From an uncultured Sulfitobacter sp. (GTDB lineage: Bacteria; Pseudomonadota; Alphaproteobacteria; Rhodobacterales; Rhodobacteraceae), in NCBI GenBank assembly GCA_937928635.1, contig CALFWM010000012.1:1-64000 (forward strand): a stretch of 64,000 bases of DNA, read 5' to 3'. The position numbers and the translations under genes are program-made. Positions 41,097 to 49,927 of this stretch are shown one piece after another. Below the pieces are notes generated by a model. The model had not been told where the DNA came from. It saw only the letters and a list, made by a program, of their open reading frames with translations, and searched no databases. Within the stretch, counting starts at the first letter, position 1; every line of letters starts with the position of its first letter.

Positions 41097-41497
41097 GTGG
41101 TCTTGTCCTGAAGTTGAGCCCAAAGGAACGCGTGTTGATCAACGGTGCTGTCATTGAAAACGGTGATCGGCGCAGCCGGTTGGCGATTATGACACCCGAC
41201 GCCAATATCCTGCGTTTGCGCGATGCGATCCATCCGGAAGAGGCGAAAACACCAGTGCGCCGCGCCTGTTATGCCCTGCAGCTTGTCTTGTCAGGCGACA
41301 GTGACCCCAAAGATGTGCATCACAATTTGCTGCGCCAGGTCGAAGAGTTGAGCCAGGTTTTCACCGACGGAGACAGCCGCAAAGTGTTGGGTGAGGCATC
41401 ACAGGCAGTCATTGATGGGCAACACTACCGTGCGCTCAAGTCTTTGCGTAGTTTATTGCCGCGTGAGGACCGTCTGTTTGCCATGCGGCCGAACTGA
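41093..41497 (+). CDS. flbT: Flagellin mRNA regulator FlbT
   Basis: A 134-residue protein of the FlbT family, which binds the flagellin mRNA 5' leader and reduces its stability/translation when export is not ready. Typical segments are LVLKLSPKERVLINGAVIEN at the N-terminus, and KTPVRRACYALQLVLSGDSD. ATG overlaps the flaF stop. The end overlaps the next ATG by 1 nt. Together with flaF this is the alphaproteobacterial flagellin control pair. Confidence 0.93.
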   Translation: MSGLVLKLSPKERVLINGAVIENGDRRSRLAIMTPDANILRLRDAIHPEEAKTPVRRACYALQLVLSGDSDPKDVHHNLLRQVEELSQVFTDGDSRKVLGEASQAVIDGQHYRALKSLRSLLPREDRLFAMRPN

Positions 41498-42288
41498 TGT
41501 TTCAGCCCATTGTCCCTGATGTCGGTCTGGCCGGTTGGCGCTTTTTACAACGGACCTATGATACACAGTTCGAAACGTTTTCCAAAAATACCGACCTGCA
41601 ACGGGATACGGAGTACTTTCTGGAAAACATCGGAGAGATTACCACTGCCGAGGCGCTGGTACGTGACCGCCGGTTGCTGACCGTCGCGCTGGGCGCATTT
41701 GGCCTGCAAGACGACATTAACAACAGTTTCTTTATCCAGAAGGTTCTTGAAGAAGGCTCTGTTAACGAAGACGCGCTTGCTGTCCGATTTTCTGACCCCC
41801 GCTATCAGGAGCTTTCACAGGCTTTTGGTTTTGGCCCGGGTGAATTTCTCAAGACAGGGCAAACCCTCTTTGCCGAGGCGATTGTATCGCGGTTTCAGAC
41901 AAACAGCTTTGAAGTTGCCGCTGGTCAACAGAACGACGCAATGCGCATTGCCCTGTTTGCCCAACGTGAGTTGGAAGAAGTTGCCGTCATGGACGGGTCC
42001 GTCAATACCAAATGGTTCACAATCATGGGCGACCCGCCCCTGCGCCAATTGTTTGAAAAGGCGTTGGGCTTGCCGGCTTCGGTTGGTCAAATCGACATTG
42101 ATCAGCAGTTGGGAATTTTTAAGGAACGGTCGCAATCCGTTTTTGGTTCTGACGATCCAGCGTTGTTTGCAGATCCAGACGTGCGCGATGATGCCATTAC
42201 CAAATTCATTTTGCGCGACCAGCTGAGTGCGTTTGGTGGAGGACAATCATCCACTTCGATTGCGCTGACCTTGCTGAGTGGATTGTGA
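41497..42288 (+). CDS. DUF1217 flagellar-associated protein
   Basis: A 263-residue protein of the DUF1217 family, which occurs almost exclusively in alphaproteobacterial flagellar clusters. Helical throughout (QRDTEYFLENIGEITTAEAL, LQDDINNSFFIQKVLEEG, MRIALFAQRELEEVAVMDGS), no signal peptide. Its ATG overlaps the flbT stop by 1 nt, so it is co-translated with the flagellin regulators. Function not established. Convergent with fliI. Confidence 0.8.
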   Translation: MFQPIVPDVGLAGWRFLQRTYDTQFETFSKNTDLQRDTEYFLENIGEITTAEALVRDRRLLTVALGAFGLQDDINNSFFIQKVLEEGSVNEDALAVRFSDPRYQELSQAFGFGPGEFLKTGQTLFAEAIVSRFQTNSFEVAAGQQNDAMRIALFAQRELEEVAVMDGSVNTKWFTIMGDPPLRQLFEKALGLPASVGQIDIDQQLGIFKERSQSVFGSDDPALFADPDVRDDAITKFILRDQLSAFGGGQSSTSIALTLLSGL

Positions 42289-42334
42289 ACCAATTGGGAC
42301 CGACGCGCGGGCCTATCACCCCGGCACCGCCTGG

Positions 42335-43705
42335 TTAAGTCACCCTACTTATCTCCTTGTTTTGTGCAGGCTTCCGCCCTTGCTGCCGGGATCGACGCAG
42401 GATCAATTCCAGCTTTTGGAAATACTGCTCTGATGTCTGGCCGTCAGATTTGCCAAGGAAATCGTCAAGGTCAGACCAAAGGGCGATAGCTTGATCTACC
42501 TCGGGATCTGTCCCATGTGCATAAAGCCCCGCCCGGATCATCATTGCATTGCGGTCATAAAGCCCAAGCAATTTTCGCGTTTGTACAAGCAATTTGTTCT
42601 CATCATCCGTCGCAGCGGCAGGCAAACTGCGCGATACTGAACGCAAAACGTCGATAGCCGGGTATCGTCCACGTTCCGCGATTGTGCGATCCAGCACGAT
42701 GTGGCCATCCAACACGCCCCTGAGAATATCTGCGATGGGTTCTTCCATGTCCGACCCCGCCACCAAAACACTGAACACCGCCGTGATATCGCCTTGCGAC
42801 GCAACCCCAGTGCCCGCACGTTCGCACAATGACATTATCATATGTGCTGTTGACGGGGGAAAGCCGCGCAGGACAGGAACCTCACCAGCAGCGACTGCAA
42901 CCTCGCGATGTGCCTCTGCAAAACGGGTAATCGAGTCGGCCAGAAACAACACCGATTTACCCTGATCGCGAAAATGCTCTGCCACCGCCATGGCTGTCCA
43001 GGCGCAGCGACGGCGGTGCAATGGGGATTGATCCGAGGTTGCGGTCACCACCACCGCGCGCTTCATCCCCTCCGGGCCAAGCACCTCATCAATGAAATGG
43101 CGCAACTCCCGGCCACGTTCCCCGATCAAGGCAATCACAACCACGTCTGATTCTAGGTGTTGACCCAGATGGCCCAGCAAGCTCGATTTACCCACACCAG
43201 AACCGGCAAAAAGCCCCACACGTTGTCCTCTGACAACAGGCAGAAGTGTGCTCAACGCTGCCAATCCGGTTTCCAACCGGCAGCCCAAAGGCCTGCGCTC
43301 AGCAGCGGCAGGGGGTGGCGCGCTGAGGGCACGAGCCTGCGCCCCGCGCAACAACGGCAACCCATCCAGTGGTTTTCCCGACGCATCAATGACACGCCCA
43401 ATCCAAGCGTCAGTTGGGGCAATGTGCCCGGCCTGAAGCAGCGTCACGCGGTCTTGTGTGGCAATGCCATCGGGTGCTGAATCTGGCAGCGCGACAACCA
43501 GATCGCCCTGAAGTTGAACAACCTCCCCTTCAAGAGGTGCACCATCGCGTTGAATGGAAATCCAATCCCCAATGCGCGCGATGTCTGCCAGGCCGGAAAT
43601 ATGCACCACACCTTGGCCGACCTTTGCGATGCGGCCCACGGCACGGGTGCATTCCAAATCGTCGATTTCAGCGCAAAGACCGTTGAGGGGTTCTGTAAGG
43701 GGCAT
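42335..43705 (-). CDS. fliI: Flagellum-specific export ATPase FliI
   Basis: A 456-residue F1-type ATPase that energises unloading of export substrates. Walker A GLFAGSGVGKSSLLGHLGQH, the arginine-rich catalytic region VIALIGERGRELRHFIDEVL, Walker B SVLFLADSITRFAEAHREVA. ATG at 43705 has AGCAGG 6 nt upstream, whereas the ATG at 43709-43711 has none. No fliJ follows on this strand; a FliJ-like gene is instead beside flhB. It diverges from flgB over a CtrA-like site. Confidence 0.93.
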   Translation of the reverse strand: MPLTEPLNGLCAEIDDLECTRAVGRIAKVGQGVVHISGLADIARIGDWISIQRDGAPLEGEVVQLQGDLVVALPDSAPDGIATQDRVTLLQAGHIAPTDAWIGRVIDASGKPLDGLPLLRGAQARALSAPPPAAAERRPLGCRLETGLAALSTLLPVVRGQRVGLFAGSGVGKSSLLGHLGQHLESDVVVIALIGERGRELRHFIDEVLGPEGMKRAVVVTATSDQSPLHRRRCAWTAMAVAEHFRDQGKSVLFLADSITRFAEAHREVAVAAGEVPVLRGFPPSTAHMIMSLCERAGTGVASQGDITAVFSVLVAGSDMEEPIADILRGVLDGHIVLDRTIAERGRYPAIDVLRSVSRSLPAAATDDENKLLVQTRKLLGLYDRNAMMIRAGLYAHGTDPEVDQAIALWSDLDDFLGKSDGQTSEQYFQKLELILRRSRQQGRKPAQNKEISRVT

Positions 43706-43750
43706 AAGCATCCTGCTTGTTGCTGCACACTCTTTCTAAAGGAATCACCC

Positions 43751-43765
43751 TTAAGCCTTAGTTGA
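43751..43765 (+). promoter_or_regulatory. CtrA-like motif between fliI and flgB
   Basis: TTAA-GCCTTAG-TTGA differs by one base from TTAA-N7-TTAA and sits 23 nt before the flgB start codon and 46 nt before the fliI start, so it could serve both divergent promoters. Three further one-mismatch sites precede other flagellar units of this window. Confidence 0.55.
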
Positions 43766-43788
43766 AATCGCCTCAGGGAGAATCCCGG

Positions 43789-44172
43789 ATGTTTGAAAAC
43801 CTAGATATCTTTAAAATGTCTGCCGCAATGGCGCGGCATGCCGGTCAAAAGCAGGCCGTTGTGTCTCAGAATGTCGCAAATGCGGATACGCCGGGCTTTG
43901 TTGCCCGCGATATTCCCGACTTTGACAAGATGTACACCAATCCTAACAGCACACATCAGCAACGCGCCACCCGCACGCGGCATTTGCATGGCATGGTGGC
44001 CGGACAACCTGACGCACCCATGATGAAACAGCCCGCAGACGGCGCACCCAATGGCAATCAGGTGTCAGTGGAAACGGAGCTGCTGAAATCTGTGCAGGCC
44101 AAGCGCCAGCATGATCGGGCCGTCGCCATCTACAAATCCGCGCTCAATGTGCTGCGCGCCACCACCAAATAA
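43789..44172 (+). CDS. flgB: Flagellar proximal rod protein FlgB
   Basis: A 127-residue rod subunit at the base of the axial structure. The rod signature VVSQNVANADTPGFVARDIP is near the N-terminus and the C-terminal helix LLKSVQAKRQHDRAVAIYKS ends with NVLRATTK. Start at 43789 (MFENLDIF) with GGGAG upstream; the frame continues to 43762 without support. First gene of the rod/export operon. Confidence 0.92.
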   Translation: MFENLDIFKMSAAMARHAGQKQAVVSQNVANADTPGFVARDIPDFDKMYTNPNSTHQQRATRTRHLHGMVAGQPDAPMMKQPADGAPNGNQVSVETELLKSVQAKRQHDRAVAIYKSALNVLRATTK

Positions 44173-44184
44173 TGAGGAAATGAC

Positions 44185-44577
44185 ATGAGCGAGTTTTCAA
44201 AATCTTTGATGGTCTCTTCCAGTGGGCTGCGCGCCCAGGCGGAACGGTTGCGCCATCTGTCTGAAAATATCTCAAACGCAGATACGCCAGGATACCGTCG
44301 CAAGATGGTCGCCTTTGAAACCGCGTTTTCTGCGGGTCAGGGCGTGGCAGAGGTGAACACCAGCCGCGTACGTCTGGATAAGACGGAACTTGAACGCATC
44401 CACGACCCAACCCATCCAATGGCGGACGAAACGGGACATTATGATGGGTCAAACGTGGATCTGATCATCGAACTTGCGGATGCCCGTGAGGCACAGCGCA
44501 GTTATGAGGCCAATCTCAAGATGTTTGAACAATCGCGCAAAATGTCATCAGGTCTGATGGACCTGTTGCGGCGCTAA
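44185..44577 (+). CDS. flgC: Flagellar rod protein FlgC
   Basis: A 130-residue proximal rod protein. N-terminal RLRHLSENISNADTPGYRRK is the axial-protein motif; the C-terminus (IELADAREAQRSYEANLKMF) forms the coiled coil of the rod. It follows flgB by 12 nt, with TGAGGAAATGAC as ribosome binding region. Length is usual for the family. Confidence 0.93.
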   Translation: MSEFSKSLMVSSSGLRAQAERLRHLSENISNADTPGYRRKMVAFETAFSAGQGVAEVNTSRVRLDKTELERIHDPTHPMADETGHYDGSNVDLIIELADAREAQRSYEANLKMFEQSRKMSSGLMDLLRR

Positions 44578-44610
44578 TCCAGACTTAACCTAGCAAAGAG
44601 GAGATCCAGA

Positions 44611-44898
44611 ATGGATATCAGAGGCCTGTCGGCAATTCAGAAGTATGCCACATCAAAACCTGCGATTGACCCGAGTGAGGATTATACAGCCACGACCGCG
44701 GCCAAGAACGTTATGGCTGATTTTGCAACGACCCTCGCGCAGGGGGAGCAAACGGCCAAGGCGGCGATGATCGGAGATGCAGACCCCCACGCATTGGTCA
44801 CGGCGCTGGCCCAGACGGAACTGGTGGTAGAAACTGCCGTGACCGTGCGCAACAAGGTGGTTGAGGCCTATCAAGAAATTCTGCGGATGCCAGTCTAG
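44611..44898 (+). CDS. fliE: Flagellar hook-basal body protein FliE
   Basis: A 95-residue protein linking the MS ring to the rod. Helical, with DFATTLAQGEQTAKAAMIGD and LVVETAVTVRNKVVEAYQEI, the conserved end of FliE. GAGGAGATC precedes the ATG. It lies between flgC and fliQ in the same transcript. Confidence 0.9.
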   Translation: MDIRGLSAIQKYATSKPAIDPSEDYTATTAAKNVMADFATTLAQGEQTAKAAMIGDADPHALVTALAQTELVVETAVTVRNKVVEAYQEILRMPV

Positions 44899-44913
44899 GA
44901 CTGGCGCGGCAGA

Positions 44914-45183
44914 ATGTTAACAGAGATCATTTTCTTTGACACCTTGCGGGGGGGGCTGTGGGTTGCGGTGGTTATTTCCATCCCAATTCTCGCGGTTGCC
45001 CTGCTGGCAGGTGTCGCAATCGGGTTGGTACAAGCGCTGACCTCAATTCAGGAAATGACGCTCACATTTGTGCCAAAACTTGCTGCCATTGGCGCCGTGT
45101 TTTGGCTGTCCATGGGCTTTATGACCCAGACATTGGTGTCATTCTTTCACGAACGCATCATCCCATTGATTGCAGGAGGCTGA
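44914..45183 (+). CDS. fliQ: Flagellar export gate protein FliQ
   Basis: An 89-residue inner-membrane protein of the type III export gate with two hydrophobic helices (GLWVAVVISIPILAVALLAG, LAAIGAVFWLSMGFMTQTLV) joined by the conserved ALTSIQEMTLTFVPK loop. Works with FliP and FliR, both encoded in this window. ATG at 44914 follows fliE by 15 nt. Confidence 0.92.
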   Translation: MLTEIIFFDTLRGGLWVAVVISIPILAVALLAGVAIGLVQALTSIQEMTLTFVPKLAAIGAVFWLSMGFMTQTLVSFFHERIIPLIAGG

Positions 45184-45186
45184 ACT

Positions 45187-45897
45187 GTGGAAAATACAGG
45201 TTACATAACGATCACCCGACAGTCGGGTCTGGCCCGCGAAATGCAGGTTGTTGCCAATAATATCGCCAACGCGGCCACAACGGGTTTCCGTGCAGAGGGG
45301 GTGATATTTTCTGAGTATATTCAGCCTGTGGACAACGGAAAATCCCTGTCTATGGGGCAGGGAAACGTGAGGAATACCTCATTTGAGCAAGGTGGTCTTG
45401 CCTCTACGGGGGGCACCTTTGATCTCGCCATTGAGGGGGATGGATATTTCTTGATCCAAACGCCTGGCGGTGAACGCCTGACCCGTGCTGGCGCATTCTC
45501 TCCCAATGCGGAAGGCGAGTTGGTCACCTATGACGGATACCGCGTGCTTGATGCTGGGGGGGCACCGCTGTTTGTGCCGCCCGGTGCCAGCATTGCCGTG
45601 GCGGCTGATGGTACGCTGAGCGCGGATGGAAATCCTTTGGGGCAGGTCGGTCTGGTACGTCCCACGGATGCCAAAGATATGGTGCGTGAGGATGGTGTGA
45701 TGTTTCGCGCCGACAGTGGCTATGTGCCCGCTGACACTGCCCGTGTTTTGCAGGGTTTTATTGAAAAATCCAATGTCAGTCCGATTGGCCAGATGGCCCG
45801 TATGATCGAAGTACAACGGGCTTATGAAATGGGTCAGAATTTTCTGCAACGTGAAGACGAACGTGTTCGCGCTGCGATGAAAGCGATGATGAGTTGA
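45187..45897 (+). CDS. flgF: Flagellar rod protein FlgF
   Basis: A 236-residue distal/proximal rod protein. Starts with an axial motif (ITITRQSGLAREMQVVANNI, ANAATTGFRAEGVIFSEYIQ), contains the FlgE/F/G central segment (FDLAIEGDGYFLIQTPGGER, LTRAGAFSPNAEGELVTYDG) and ends with MARMIEVQRAYEMGQNFLQ. GTG start at 45187, immediately after fliQ. No ATG alternative fits the conserved N-terminus. Confidence 0.9.
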   Translation: MENTGYITITRQSGLAREMQVVANNIANAATTGFRAEGVIFSEYIQPVDNGKSLSMGQGNVRNTSFEQGGLASTGGTFDLAIEGDGYFLIQTPGGERLTRAGAFSPNAEGELVTYDGYRVLDAGGAPLFVPPGASIAVAADGTLSADGNPLGQVGLVRPTDAKDMVREDGVMFRADSGYVPADTARVLQGFIEKSNVSPIGQMARMIEVQRAYEMGQNFLQREDERVRAAMKAMMS

Positions 45898-45925
45898 TCA
45901 AATTCCCTAGTGAAAGGAGCCCGCG

Positions 45926-46711
45926 ATGCGCGCTTTGAAGATTGCGGCAACAGGCATGGCCGCCCAGCAGATGCGGGTGGAGACGATCTCGAACAATTTG
46001 GCAAACATGTCCACAACGGGCTACAATGCCCGCCGGGCGGAATTTGCGGATTTGCATTATCAGCAGATGGCGCGCGCAGGGGCGGTGAACGCTTCTGACG
46101 GCACCGTTCTGCCAACCGGCATTCAACTGGGTTTGGGTGTCCGCCCGGCGGCTGTTTCCATGCATTTGGCGCAAGGGCCGCTGTCGGCCACGCAGGGTGA
46201 TCTGGATGTCGCTATCGACGGCCTGGGATTTCTTGAGGTGACACTCCCCTCGGGCCAAACGGCTTACACACGTGATGGCGGCCTGAAACGCACGGGCGAG
46301 GGTTTGATTGTGACCTCTGACGGTTACCCAGTGCAGCCCGAAATTGTGATCCCGGCAGATTCGCGCAGCTTGTCGATTAACGCAGCTGGTGAGGTCTACG
46401 CCTATTTTGACGATGTGGCTGAGGGCCAGTTGCTGGGTCAGTTCAATCTGACAGGGTTCACAAATGCCAAAGGGCTTGAGGCGTTGGGCTCAAACCTGTT
46501 TGCAGAAACGGAAGCCTCCGGGCCTGCACTGGTCAGCACGCCGGGCCAAGACGGGCTGGGCACGATGCGTCAGGGGTATTTGGAGGACAGTTCTGTGGAT
46601 GCGGTGCGCGAAATCACTGAATTGATCGAGGCGCAGCGCGGTTATGAAATGAACGCCAAAGTCATCTCTGCTGCTGACCAGATGATGGGCGCAACGACGC
46701 AGGTCCGCTGA
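45926..46711 (+). CDS. flgG: Flagellar distal rod protein FlgG
   Basis: A 261-residue distal rod protein, the usual 260-262 length. N-terminal MRALKIAATGMAAQQMRVET, SNNLANMSTTGYNARRAEFA, central LGFLEVTLPSGQTAYTRDGG, and C-terminal ITELIEAQRGYEMNAKVISA are canonical. AAAGGAGCCCGCG gives a strong ribosome binding site. Its stop overlaps the flgA start (ATGA). Confidence 0.95.
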   Translation: MRALKIAATGMAAQQMRVETISNNLANMSTTGYNARRAEFADLHYQQMARAGAVNASDGTVLPTGIQLGLGVRPAAVSMHLAQGPLSATQGDLDVAIDGLGFLEVTLPSGQTAYTRDGGLKRTGEGLIVTSDGYPVQPEIVIPADSRSLSINAAGEVYAYFDDVAEGQLLGQFNLTGFTNAKGLEALGSNLFAETEASGPALVSTPGQDGLGTMRQGYLEDSSVDAVREITELIEAQRGYEMNAKVISAADQMMGATTQVR

Positions 46712-47127
46712 TGATTTGGCGCCTTCTCCTCCTTGGCCTGATGTCAGCCCCGGTTGCGGCTGATACCGTCATGGCCACCCGCAGCATTCGCGCGCATGCC
46801 ATCATTGCTGAAACCGACGTGGTTTTGAGCGCTGCGAAAATGCCAAACGGCTATGTCCGCATCAGCGATGTCGTGGGGCAGGAGGCCCGCGTCGTGCTCT
46901 ATGCCGGTCGCCCGATCTTGCTGGACGACATTGGTCCTCCGGCCATTGTAACCCGCAATCAGATTGTGCGGGTTCTGTTTCAGGGCAGCGGCCTCAGCAT
47001 CTCGACCGAAGGGCGCGCGCTGGAGCGGGGTGCGGTTGGTGATCGGGTACGCATCATGAACCTATCCTCACGCGCGACTGTGTTTGGGCAGGTGCAACAA
47101 GACGGTTCTGTTCAAGTGTATCGGTAG
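46711..47127 (+). CDS. flgA: Flagellar P-ring assembly chaperone FlgA
   Basis: A 138-residue periplasmic protein with a signal peptide (MIWRLLLLGLMSAPVAADT) and an SAF-type domain (IRAHAIIAETDVVLSAAKMP, YVRISDVVGQEARVVLYAGR). It assists P-ring (FlgI) assembly. It is short, lacking the N-terminal domain of longer FlgA, as is usual in this group. flgI itself is not in the window. Confidence 0.9.
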   Translation: MIWRLLLLGLMSAPVAADTVMATRSIRAHAIIAETDVVLSAAKMPNGYVRISDVVGQEARVVLYAGRPILLDDIGPPAIVTRNQIVRVLFQGSGLSISTEGRALERGAVGDRVRIMNLSSRATVFGQVQQDGSVQVYR

Positions 47128-47136
47128 GGGAATTAA

Positions 47137-47865
47137 ATGAAAAAAGTGATCTCAGTTTTGGTGATTTCTGCCCTGCTTGGCGCCTGTGGACGGGGGGATC
47201 ACATCGGCAAACCGCCGAGTTTTTCACCTCCCCTGGAGAGTGAAGAGCATAATGCGATGATAAATCCGGGCTTGCCGGTGCGCATCGAAGAAAAGCGGCT
47301 TGTTGATCGTTCTTCGCTTTGGTCTGGCACCAGCGGTTCGCTGCTTGGGGACCGACGTGCGCTTCAACGCGGTGACATCATGACCGTGGTCATCGAAATT
47401 GATGAGCGCGCTGAAATATCCAATTCGTCAGATCGGTCTCGCTCCGGCTCTGAAAATCTTGGTGTGCCCAATCTGATTGGTATTCCCCAGCGGCTGGATG
47501 AAGAATTGCCCGATGGGGCCACTTCTGCCGAATTGGTCGGCATTACGTCCAACAGCAGCTCGTCCGGGGACGGGTCCGTGAAGCGCAAGGAAAAGTTGAC
47601 GTTGCGTGTTGCGGCGACCGTGGTTGACGTATTGCCAAATGGCGTGCTGTCGATTGCGGGCTCTCAGGAGCTGCGCGTCAACTTTGAGCTGCGCGAGTTG
47701 TTGGTAACTGGATATGTGCGCCCGGCAGATATCTCACGCCAGAATGAAATTACCTATGACAAGATTGCATCGGCACGCGTGTCATACGGTGGGCGCGGCC
47801 AGATCACCGATGTGCAACAGCCCCGTATCGGTCAACAGGTTCTGGACGCCGTCCTGCCGTTTTAG
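47137..47865 (+). CDS. flgH: Flagellar L-ring lipoprotein FlgH
   Basis: A 242-residue outer-membrane lipoprotein. Lipobox LGACGRG at about residues 13-18, SSLWSGTSGSLLGDRRALQR, RGDIMTVVIEIDERAEISN, and the C-terminal RPADISRQNEITYDKIASAR are family features. Forms the ring through which the rod passes in the outer membrane. ATG after GGGGAATTAA. Confidence 0.95.
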   Translation: MKKVISVLVISALLGACGRGDHIGKPPSFSPPLESEEHNAMINPGLPVRIEEKRLVDRSSLWSGTSGSLLGDRRALQRGDIMTVVIEIDERAEISNSSDRSRSGSENLGVPNLIGIPQRLDEELPDGATSAELVGITSNSSSSGDGSVKRKEKLTLRVAATVVDVLPNGVLSIAGSQELRVNFELRELLVTGYVRPADISRQNEITYDKIASARVSYGGRGQITDVQQPRIGQQVLDAVLPF

Positions 47866-47874
47866 GAGAGCATC

Positions 47875-48435
47875 ATGCTAAAAAAACTCATGCCAATCGT
47901 ATTGCTGCTTGTCGGATCCGGCGCTGGTGTTGGCGCAGGAATATTCTTGCGGCCAGCACCCGCAGAAATGGCAGAGGCGGATGGCGACAGCGCAGAGGAG
48001 TATGAAACATCGGCAGATGCGCCTGCAGAGGGTGGCGAAAAGAGCGCCAAAAAGGACGATCACGACAAAAAACCCAAAAAAGATGGCGATAAAGGCGATG
48101 AACCAGAAACGATGGAATACGTAAAGCTGAACAATCAGTTTGTTGTTCCTATCGTGAAAGACAAAGACGTTGCAGCACTTGTTGTCCTCGCTCTGAGCCT
48201 TGAGGTGCCGTTGGGTCAGAAAGATGCAGTGTATCTCAAAGAACCAAAAGTGCGGGATTCATTTCTGCAGGTTCTTTTTGATCATGCAAATATTGGCGGT
48301 TTTGATGGCGCGTTTACAGAGGCAAAAATGCTCGATGTCCTGCGAAATTCGCTGCGGGAAGTTGCTCAAAGAGACCTTGGCGCGGATATGGTCCATGATG
48401 TGTTGATCCTTGAAATTGCCCGGCAGGATTACTGA
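47875..48435 (+). CDS. FliL-like flagellar protein (paralogue 1)
   Basis: A 186-residue protein with an N-terminal membrane anchor (LMPIVLLLVGSGAGVGAGIF), a highly charged Lys/Asp/Glu linker, and a FliL-type C-terminal domain (YVKLNNQFVVPIVKDKDVAA, VHDVLILEIARQDY). It is the last gene of the flgB operon. A second, more typical FliL lies at 57263-57748, so this protein may be a specialised relative. Ends 7 nt inside the convergent FliJ-like gene. Confidence 0.8.
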   Translation: MLKKLMPIVLLLVGSGAGVGAGIFLRPAPAEMAEADGDSAEEYETSADAPAEGGEKSAKKDDHDKKPKKDGDKGDEPETMEYVKLNNQFVVPIVKDKDVAALVVLALSLEVPLGQKDAVYLKEPKVRDSFLQVLFDHANIGGFDGAFTEAKMLDVLRNSLREVAQRDLGADMVHDVLILEIARQDY

Positions 48436-48845
48436 CCCAGAAAGGACTGCGCGATAGCGCGGTCCAATTGCCCCTTCCCCCGTTTCATTTTTGCATCGGC
48501 GTGCGCCTGATCGCGCATTTCCTGCACCACAAGCACTTTTCCATAGGCTTTTCTGACGGCACCCTGGTGATGTTCTTTCTGCGCCAAAACCTGTGCCAGC
48601 TGGATGTTGAGCGCGGTTTTGGTGCGACCAACCCACCCTTGCCAAATTACGTCCGCGCCAATGGCCTGCATCTGCACCATACTTGCATCAGGTAAATGGG
48701 TTGTCCTTCGCATTGCATCCAAGCGGTCCAACTCTGCCCTCAATTGATTTTCCTGAGCGATAAGGGCCGCAAATTTGCGCTGTTCCTGTTCATACTGGGC
48801 GTTCACGAGAACCGCCATTTGCCCCAACTCGTCAACAGCGGTCAT
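48429..48845 (-). CDS. FliJ-like coiled-coil flagellar protein
   Basis: A 138-residue, mostly helical protein (MAVLVNAQYEQEQRKFAALI, QENQLRAELDRLDAMRR, YGKVLVVQEMRDQAHADAKM). The size, coiled coil and position beside flhB, with a 4-nt overlap, fit a FliJ-type general export chaperone, for which no other candidate is present. Sequence similarity to FliJ is weak by eye, so the call is by analogy. Confidence 0.6.
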   Translation of the reverse strand: MTAVDELGQMAVLVNAQYEQEQRKFAALIAQENQLRAELDRLDAMRRTTHLPDASMVQMQAIGADVIWQGWVGRTKTALNIQLAQVLAQKEHHQGAVRKAYGKVLVVQEMRDQAHADAKMKRGKGQLDRAIAQSFLGQ

Positions 48846-49927
48846 GCGCGACCCTTCGCACGGTGACGCATCTGTTCGGCAAAACGGATGGCTGCGGCAA
48901 CTGTCTGATAATGATCAGGCGCAATCTGCTGCCCGATTTCGGTTGTTGTATACAAAGAACGTGCCGTGGGGGGATCGCTGTGCAGAGGTACACCGGCAGC
49001 CGCGCCAACCTCGCGGATGTTGCGCGCAATTTCGTCCACACCTTTGGCCACACAAACGGGCGCATCCCCCTTGCTGCGACTCCATTTCAGGGCAACAGCG
49101 TAGTGAGTTGGGTTGACGATAATCACATCTGCTTTTGGCACCTCGCCCATCATCTGGTTTTGTGCAGCCTCCATTGCGCGCTGTCGGCGTTCTTGCTTCA
49201 GATGTGGGTCACCTTCCGAGTTCTTGGTCTCATCCGTGATCTCTTTTCGCGACATCTTGTTTTTGCGCAGATGTTCAAAATGCTGCCATACTGCATCAAT
49301 GCCACCAATGATCGTTGCAATCAAAACGACGATGAACATAAACCCAATGCAAAGCTGGACCATCAGGGATAGTGCCAGCGCAGGAGATGTTTCTATTGAA
49401 CCGAGGATTTCCGGGAGGCGGGCCATGATGAACACCGTCAGGCAAACCGAGTAGACCACCAACTTGGTAAAGCTCTTTGCAAATTCAAAAAGACCATTGC
49501 GCCCGAATTTATTCTTCGCATTTTGGAGCAATGAAATGCGCGACAGTTTTGGTGCCAATTTGGTTGGCGCAAACACCCACGCCCGCTGTGCAAAGACGGC
49601 GAGGATAACCATCACGGCGGGTATCAGGAAAAACGGAAGCAATGCCAGCACGACCTCTGACAGGATCCCGCCCATCACCGCATTGATCCCCCCATGCGTA
49701 AACAAGGGTGACAGCTCTGTTGATCGATCAATCAAAACCATCATGGTGGTGCCAAACTGCCGAATGCTGTCGGCACCCATGGTCAGCATTGCAATAAGCA
49801 AACCGAAATAGGCCGAGGCTGTCAGCAGGTCGTTTGATTTTGCAACGTCACCTTTTCGGCGCGCTTCCAGCAGCTTTTGCGGAGTCGCATCATACGACTT
49901 GTCGGTATCTTCGTCCTTCTCACTCAT
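48842..49927 (-). CDS. flhB: Flagellar export switch protein FlhB
   Basis: A 361-residue inner-membrane export protein. N-terminal DKSYDATPQKLLEARRKGDV, four TM helices, and the cytoplasmic tail with the self-cleavage motif NPTHYAVALKWSRSKGDAPV (after VIIVNPTHYA). Cleavage switches export specificity from hook to filament proteins. It overlaps fliR by 4 nt and the FliJ-like gene by 4 nt. Confidence 0.95.
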   Translation of the reverse strand: MSEKDEDTDKSYDATPQKLLEARRKGDVAKSNDLLTASAYFGLLIAMLTMGADSIRQFGTTMMVLIDRSTELSPLFTHGGINAVMGGILSEVVLALLPFFLIPAVMVILAVFAQRAWVFAPTKLAPKLSRISLLQNAKNKFGRNGLFEFAKSFTKLVVYSVCLTVFIMARLPEILGSIETSPALALSLMVQLCIGFMFIVVLIATIIGGIDAVWQHFEHLRKNKMSRKEITDETKNSEGDPHLKQERRQRAMEAAQNQMMGEVPKADVIIVNPTHYAVALKWSRSKGDAPVCVAKGVDEIARNIREVGAAAGVPLHSDPPTARSLYTTTEIGQQIAPDHYQTVAAAIRFAEQMRHRAKGRA

